Assembly (NCBI RefSeq): GCF_902616385.1
Contig: NZ_CACMSM010000003.1
Span: 1 to 64,000, forward strand
DNA length: 64,000 nt
Reading direction: 5' to 3'
Source: an uncultured Prochlorococcus sp.
GTDB lineage: Bacteria; Cyanobacteriota; Cyanobacteriia; PCC-6307; Cyanobiaceae
Under the pieces are notes generated by a model, which was not told the DNA's origin, made no database searches, and saw only the letters and a list, made by a program, of their open reading frames with translations. Shown piece after piece: positions 60,148-64,000 of the stretch (position 1 is the stretch's first letter; every line of letters starts with the position of its first letter). A program made the position numbers and the translations under genes.

Positions 60148-61086
60148 TTATTTTATTTCTGCCGTTAGAAAATCTTTTGCAAGCTGAGTATTTGGAAAAA
60201 CTTTTTGAGCCTCTTTAAGTAAATCGCTTGGAGTAATTGCGTTTTTATTGGTATATCTTGGACTTAAATGAGTAATAATTAATTTTTTTGCGTTCGATAA
60301 TAATGCTGTTTTAGCAGCCATAATTGTTGTGGAATGTAATTTTTCGTATGCCATGCTTTCATCCTCCTCTGAAAAAGTCGATTCATGCACGAGTAAATCG
60401 GCATTTTTTGATAGTGAAACAGCTGATTCGCTAAAAATTGTATCTGTGCAATAAACAAAACTTTCACCCTCTCTAGGGGGCCCGCAGAATTCTTTCCCAT
60501 CAAATGTCCTACCGTCTGCTAATACGACTTTTTTGCCTTTTTGCAGTTCTGAATAAATTGGTCCAGGTGCTATTTTTAGAGACTCTGCTTTTTTGATATC
60601 AAATATACCAGGTTTATCTTTTTCACTAACTCGATAACCATAAGCAGGTATTTTATGTTTAAGACAGGCGCAGTTTACTTTTATTTTATTGTTTTCAAAT
60701 AGGATTTTATTTTCTGATGCAAAATTTTCAACTTCCACAAAATGCAATGGAAACGATAATTTGCAAAAACTACTTTTAAGTGCAGAATTTATAAAACTTC
60801 TCAACTCTGAAGGACCGTAAATTTCAATACCCTTACTATTTCCTGATAAACCTAAGGTAGCCAAAAGTCCAGGTAAACCATAAATATGATCGCCATGCAT
60901 ATGTGTAATAAATATTTTCTTGATTTGTGAAGATTTGATATTACTTTTCATTATTTGATGTTGCGTTCCCTCTCCACAATCAAAAAGCCAAACTTCTGAT
61001 GACTGTGATAATTTAAGTGCTAAGGAAGAAACATTCCTCGTTAAGGATGGTACTCCTGAGCTTGTTCCTAAGAAGGTGATATTCAC
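60148..61086 (-). CDS. rnz: ribonuclease Z
   Basis: MNITFLGTSSGVPSLTRNVSS, FITHMHGDHIYGLPGLL, LLVHESTFSEEDESMAYEKLHSTTIMAA, LIITHLSPRY. Confidence 0.95.
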   Translation of the reverse strand: MNITFLGTSSGVPSLTRNVSSLALKLSQSSEVWLFDCGEGTQHQIMKSNIKSSQIKKIFITHMHGDHIYGLPGLLATLGLSGNSKGIEIYGPSELRSFINSALKSSFCKLSFPLHFVEVENFASENKILFENNKIKVNCACLKHKIPAYGYRVSEKDKPGIFDIKKAESLKIAPGPIYSELQKGKKVVLADGRTFDGKEFCGPPREGESFVYCTDTIFSESAVSLSKNADLLVHESTFSEEDESMAYEKLHSTTIMAAKTALLSNAKKLIITHLSPRYTNKNAITPSDLLKEAQKVFPNTQLAKDFLTAEIK

Positions 61087-61151
61087 TTATTTATGATATT
61101 TTTATTTTTATATCTGGATTAAATCTAGACTTTTAGTCAAACTTAGGCAAA

Positions 61152-62351
61152 TTGAGCATTTGTTTTTTAAACAAAGTGATACTTAAATTTAAAAATTACT
61201 ATAGTAAATGTTGCCTGATTAGTATTTTTTTTATTTGTGTTTTTCAGAGTGAAAGTGTTTTTGCATCTCGAGAGCCAATAATAAGGGTTTTAATATCAAA
61301 AAATGATTATTTAAGGATCAGATCAGATAGATCAATTCCTTTAATCATAGAGGGGCAACTTTTTTCAAGTCAAAAAATAAAAGGTTTAACTTTGAAAAAT
61401 GATAAAAATAGAAAAATTTTATATTTTGATAAAAATAAACAAAAAAAATATGATTTAAAAAGTAATCAACAATTGCAAGTTAGATCTTCTGATGGAAGAG
61501 GTATATGGGTTGGTCAGAAGAGGTTTCCTGGTAAGCTTAATCTCTTTGTACTTGATTCTGAAGTATTGGTAGTGAATGTTTTAGGAATAGAAAAATATCT
61601 AAGTAGTGTAGTTGGTTCCGAGATGCCAACAAAATGGCCTATTGAAGCATTAAAAGCACAAGCAATTGCCGCAAGAACTTATGCTTTAAAGCAAAAGGGA
61701 AATAATTTATTTGATATAGATTCAACCCAGAAAAATCAAGTTTATAATGGCTTGGAATCAAGAACTTTTAAAACTATCAGAGCCGTTAAAAGTACAAGAT
61801 CTTTGGTTTTGACGTATAAAAATAAATTAATTAATGCTTTGTTCCATAGTAGCTCAGGTGGAATGACAGAAAACAGTCAAGATGTATGGAAGAATAAATA
61901 TCCATATTTATCAAGCGTGAAAGATTTTGATAAAAATAATCCAAAATTTAGATGGCAAAAAAAATTTTCGAGTAATGAATTAACAAATTTATTTCCCAAG
62001 ATTGGCGGTTTAAGAGATTTAGAGATTCTAGATATTACAAGCACTGGAAGGGTAAAAAATGTAAAACTTATTGGGGCTAATGGCTCTGATCAAATGTCTG
62101 GGGTACTTTTAAGAAAAAGATTAGGCCTCAATAGTAATTTTGTGAGATTTAAATTTTTTGAGGAAGAATTGAATAATAAATTTCCTATAAAAAAGGGTTT
62201 GATAGCTTTTGGACAGGGATCGGGACATGGAGTAGGAATGAGTCAATGGGGTGCTAAATATATGGCGTCTAGAGGCCAAAAAGCTGAAAGAATATTAAAG
62301 TATTTTTATAGGGGCGTGCAGATTAAACCTTTTAGAAAAGATTACCTCTAG
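61152..62351 (+). CDS. SpoIID/LytB domain protein (TTG start)
   Basis: LGIEKYLSSVVGSEMPTKWPIEALKAQAIAARTYAL, VYNGLESRTFKTIRAVKSTRSLVLTY, FGQGSGHGVGMSQWGAKYMASRGQ. Confidence 0.92.
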   Translation: MSICFLNKVILKFKNYYSKCCLISIFFICVFQSESVFASREPIIRVLISKNDYLRIRSDRSIPLIIEGQLFSSQKIKGLTLKNDKNRKILYFDKNKQKKYDLKSNQQLQVRSSDGRGIWVGQKRFPGKLNLFVLDSEVLVVNVLGIEKYLSSVVGSEMPTKWPIEALKAQAIAARTYALKQKGNNLFDIDSTQKNQVYNGLESRTFKTIRAVKSTRSLVLTYKNKLINALFHSSSGGMTENSQDVWKNKYPYLSSVKDFDKNNPKFRWQKKFSSNELTNLFPKIGGLRDLEILDITSTGRVKNVKLIGANGSDQMSGVLLRKRLGLNSNFVRFKFFEEELNNKFPIKKGLIAFGQGSGHGVGMSQWGAKYMASRGQKAERILKYFYRGVQIKPFRKDYL

Positions 62352-62354
62352 AAG

Positions 62355-63278
62355 TTATTTAGCATTAAGTACTAATTTTGGATTTATATTAGATTGATCT
62401 AAATTAAAGAATCCAATCCCAAGTAGTGTTTGTTTTTTATTTATTACTTTTATTGGTTTTTTATAATCAAAAGACTTGCTTTCCTTGAAGTAATTAATAT
62501 CCACTTTAATTGCTCTTCCTGTTTGCCAAAAATTGATTTGCTCTTCGTTACTTAAGACAAATGATGAAATGTGATTCAGAGCAGAAATTGTTGGAATAAT
62601 GAAATTTTTCGAGTTTTTTTTTCCTTTTTCTTTTTCTATATCAGATATTTTTATTGAGTGTTGTTCATCAAAGCCACAAGCTGAAATTCTTTTTAGTTCT
62701 AGAAGGCAACCTTCGGAATTTAGAATTTCTCCTAAATCTCTTGCAATTGCTCTTATGTATGTGCCAGCTGAACATTTGATTTTTATTTCTATGATTCCGT
62801 TTATTTGGTCCCATTTCATTAAAGTAAGTTCGTCTATTTTTACTTCTCTTGGTGCTAATTCAAAAACTTCATTCCTGAAAGATTTCTTATAAGCTCTCTC
62901 ACCATTAACATGCACACTAGATACTTTTGGCGGAATTTGTTTAATAATTCCTCTAAATCTATTTAAGTATTGATCTAATTTTTCATCACTGATTTTAGGC
63001 CAACTTTTTTGATTAATTATTTCTCCGTGAATATCATCAGTGTTAGTTCTTATTCCTAATTTAATTTGTCCTATGTAAGTTTTACCCTGAGGGAGATATT
63101 GAATAAATCTTGTTGCACTGCCTATCGCGATTGGTAATATTCCTATAACTTCTGGGTCAAGAGTTCCTGTGTGACCGACCTTTTTCGCATTGAGTAACTT
63201 CCTTATTTGTTTAACACAATCATGTGAAGTACATCCTTTATCTTTATTGATTACTAAGAATCCATCTTTAGTTTCCAT
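62355..63278 (-). CDS. truB: tRNA pseudouridine(55) synthase
   Basis: [73 protein letters not shown]. Confidence 0.95.
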   Translation of the reverse strand: METKDGFLVINKDKGCTSHDCVKQIRKLLNAKKVGHTGTLDPEVIGILPIAIGSATRFIQYLPQGKTYIGQIKLGIRTNTDDIHGEIINQKSWPKISDEKLDQYLNRFRGIIKQIPPKVSSVHVNGERAYKKSFRNEVFELAPREVKIDELTLMKWDQINGIIEIKIKCSAGTYIRAIARDLGEILNSEGCLLELKRISACGFDEQHSIKISDIEKEKGKKNSKNFIIPTISALNHISSFVLSNEEQINFWQTGRAIKVDINYFKESKSFDYKKPIKVINKKQTLLGIGFFNLDQSNINPKLVLNAK

Positions 63279-63354
63279 TTTTAATATTAAGAATACTTTG
63301 AGAAAGATTTATAACCATCCTATGATTTTGATATTGGAAATTTAGAGAAAGAAA

Positions 63355-64000
63355 TTGAAAAACAATAATTTTATTTTAAAAGAGTTTTTAGACAATGCTT
63401 TTAATTTGAAATCACATTTAATGGAATACTTATCTATTAGAGAATGCGATTTAGATGGATTCCTTGCAAATGCAAAGATGAATTTGGCAAATTCACATCC
63501 TGGCGATGCTTTGAATGATGTTTCGGATTTTTATACTGAAATAGTTGGAGATCGGCATGTAGCTGATTTAGCTGCTTGGCATATCACAAGCAAGGACTAC
63601 ATCGCTGATACTTTAAAACTTCAGCAGAGATTTTCTAGAGATTTGGTTTTAGATTTTGGAGGAGGAATTGGAACGCATGCCTTAGCTAACGCCATGTCTT
63701 CAAAAGTTGAGCATGTTTTTTTTGTAGATATTAATGAGACAAATAGAAACTTTGTTGAATACAGGGCAAAGAAATTAGGAGTCGAAAAAAAACTTACTTT
63801 TTGCAAGACAATTCAAGATACACAAATATCTAAATTTGATACGATAGTATGCCTTGATGTTTTGGAACATCTTGCTGATCCAGCTTCACAAATTGAGATT
63901 TTCAATGAGTTTATGGATCCTAATTCTATTGCTTTATTTAATTGGTATTTTTTCAAAGGAGAAAAAAATGAATATCCGTTTCATATCGACGAAATTCAAA
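63355..64000 (+). CDS. class I SAM-dependent methyltransferase, 3' end truncated by window edge
   Basis: Open frame from TTG 63355 (or ATG 63421): VLDFGGGIGTHALANAMSSKVEHVFFVDINETNRNFVEYRAKKLG...FDTIVCLDVLEHLADPASQIEIFNEFMDP. Confidence 0.8.
   Translation, partial: MKNNNFILKEFLDNAFNLKSHLMEYLSIRECDLDGFLANAKMNLANSHPGDALNDVSDFYTEIVGDRHVADLAAWHITSKDYIADTLKLQQRFSRDLVLDFGGGIGTHALANAMSSKVEHVFFVDINETNRNFVEYRAKKLGVEKKLTFCKTIQDTQISKFDTIVCLDVLEHLADPASQIEIFNEFMDPNSIALFNWYFFKGEKNEYPFHIDEIQ

Noticed and set aside
41330-63806. Other antisense or alternate-frame ORFs (41330, 42658, 42919, 43534, 44403, 45671, 50327, 51387, 52601, 53547, 54687, 55560, 55836, 57439, 57684, 60279, 62599, 63621)
   Set aside because: All lie largely opposite or within well-supported genes and show no family signature.

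Overview
AT-rich window with gene content and codon usage typical of a marine picocyanobacterium, most likely high-light Prochlorococcus (inferred from sequence alone). Two core blocks flank an accessory interval. Left core (about 1-12 kb): pepP-like, PSRP-3/ycf65, atpC-atpD, groS-groL, secG, gpmI, pyrR, DnaK-like, rpoZ. Right core (about 46-64 kb): murD, tRNA-Val, S4-domain protein, serA, prmA, petF, rnz, spoIID-like, truB. The accessory interval (about 12-46 kb) carries hli genes, two fatty-acid desaturases, a GT39-like glycosyltransferase, an LptF/G-like permease and many microproteins of about 19-70 aa that the ORF track mostly misses. The strongest leads are: (1) a dispersed family of about 45 bp made of a conserved GATCTAAACT block plus a terminator-like hairpin, whose U-tract abuts an AUG in three of four copies; (2) a consensus promoter driving a GC-rich structured leader (GAAA-tetraloop hairpin plus pseudoknot-like pairing) ahead of a YRG-motif micropeptide; (3) a photolyase-like protein with its FAD domain first and a possible Rossmann-like domain last; (4) a minimal NAD+-ligase-like nucleotidyltransferase with no OB, zinc-finger, HhH or BRCT domains; (5) several paralogous or cysteine-motif microprotein families (CP12-like tails, twin CX3C, DDDDQDGG). 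No CRISPR array, transposase, integrase or rRNA was recognised.
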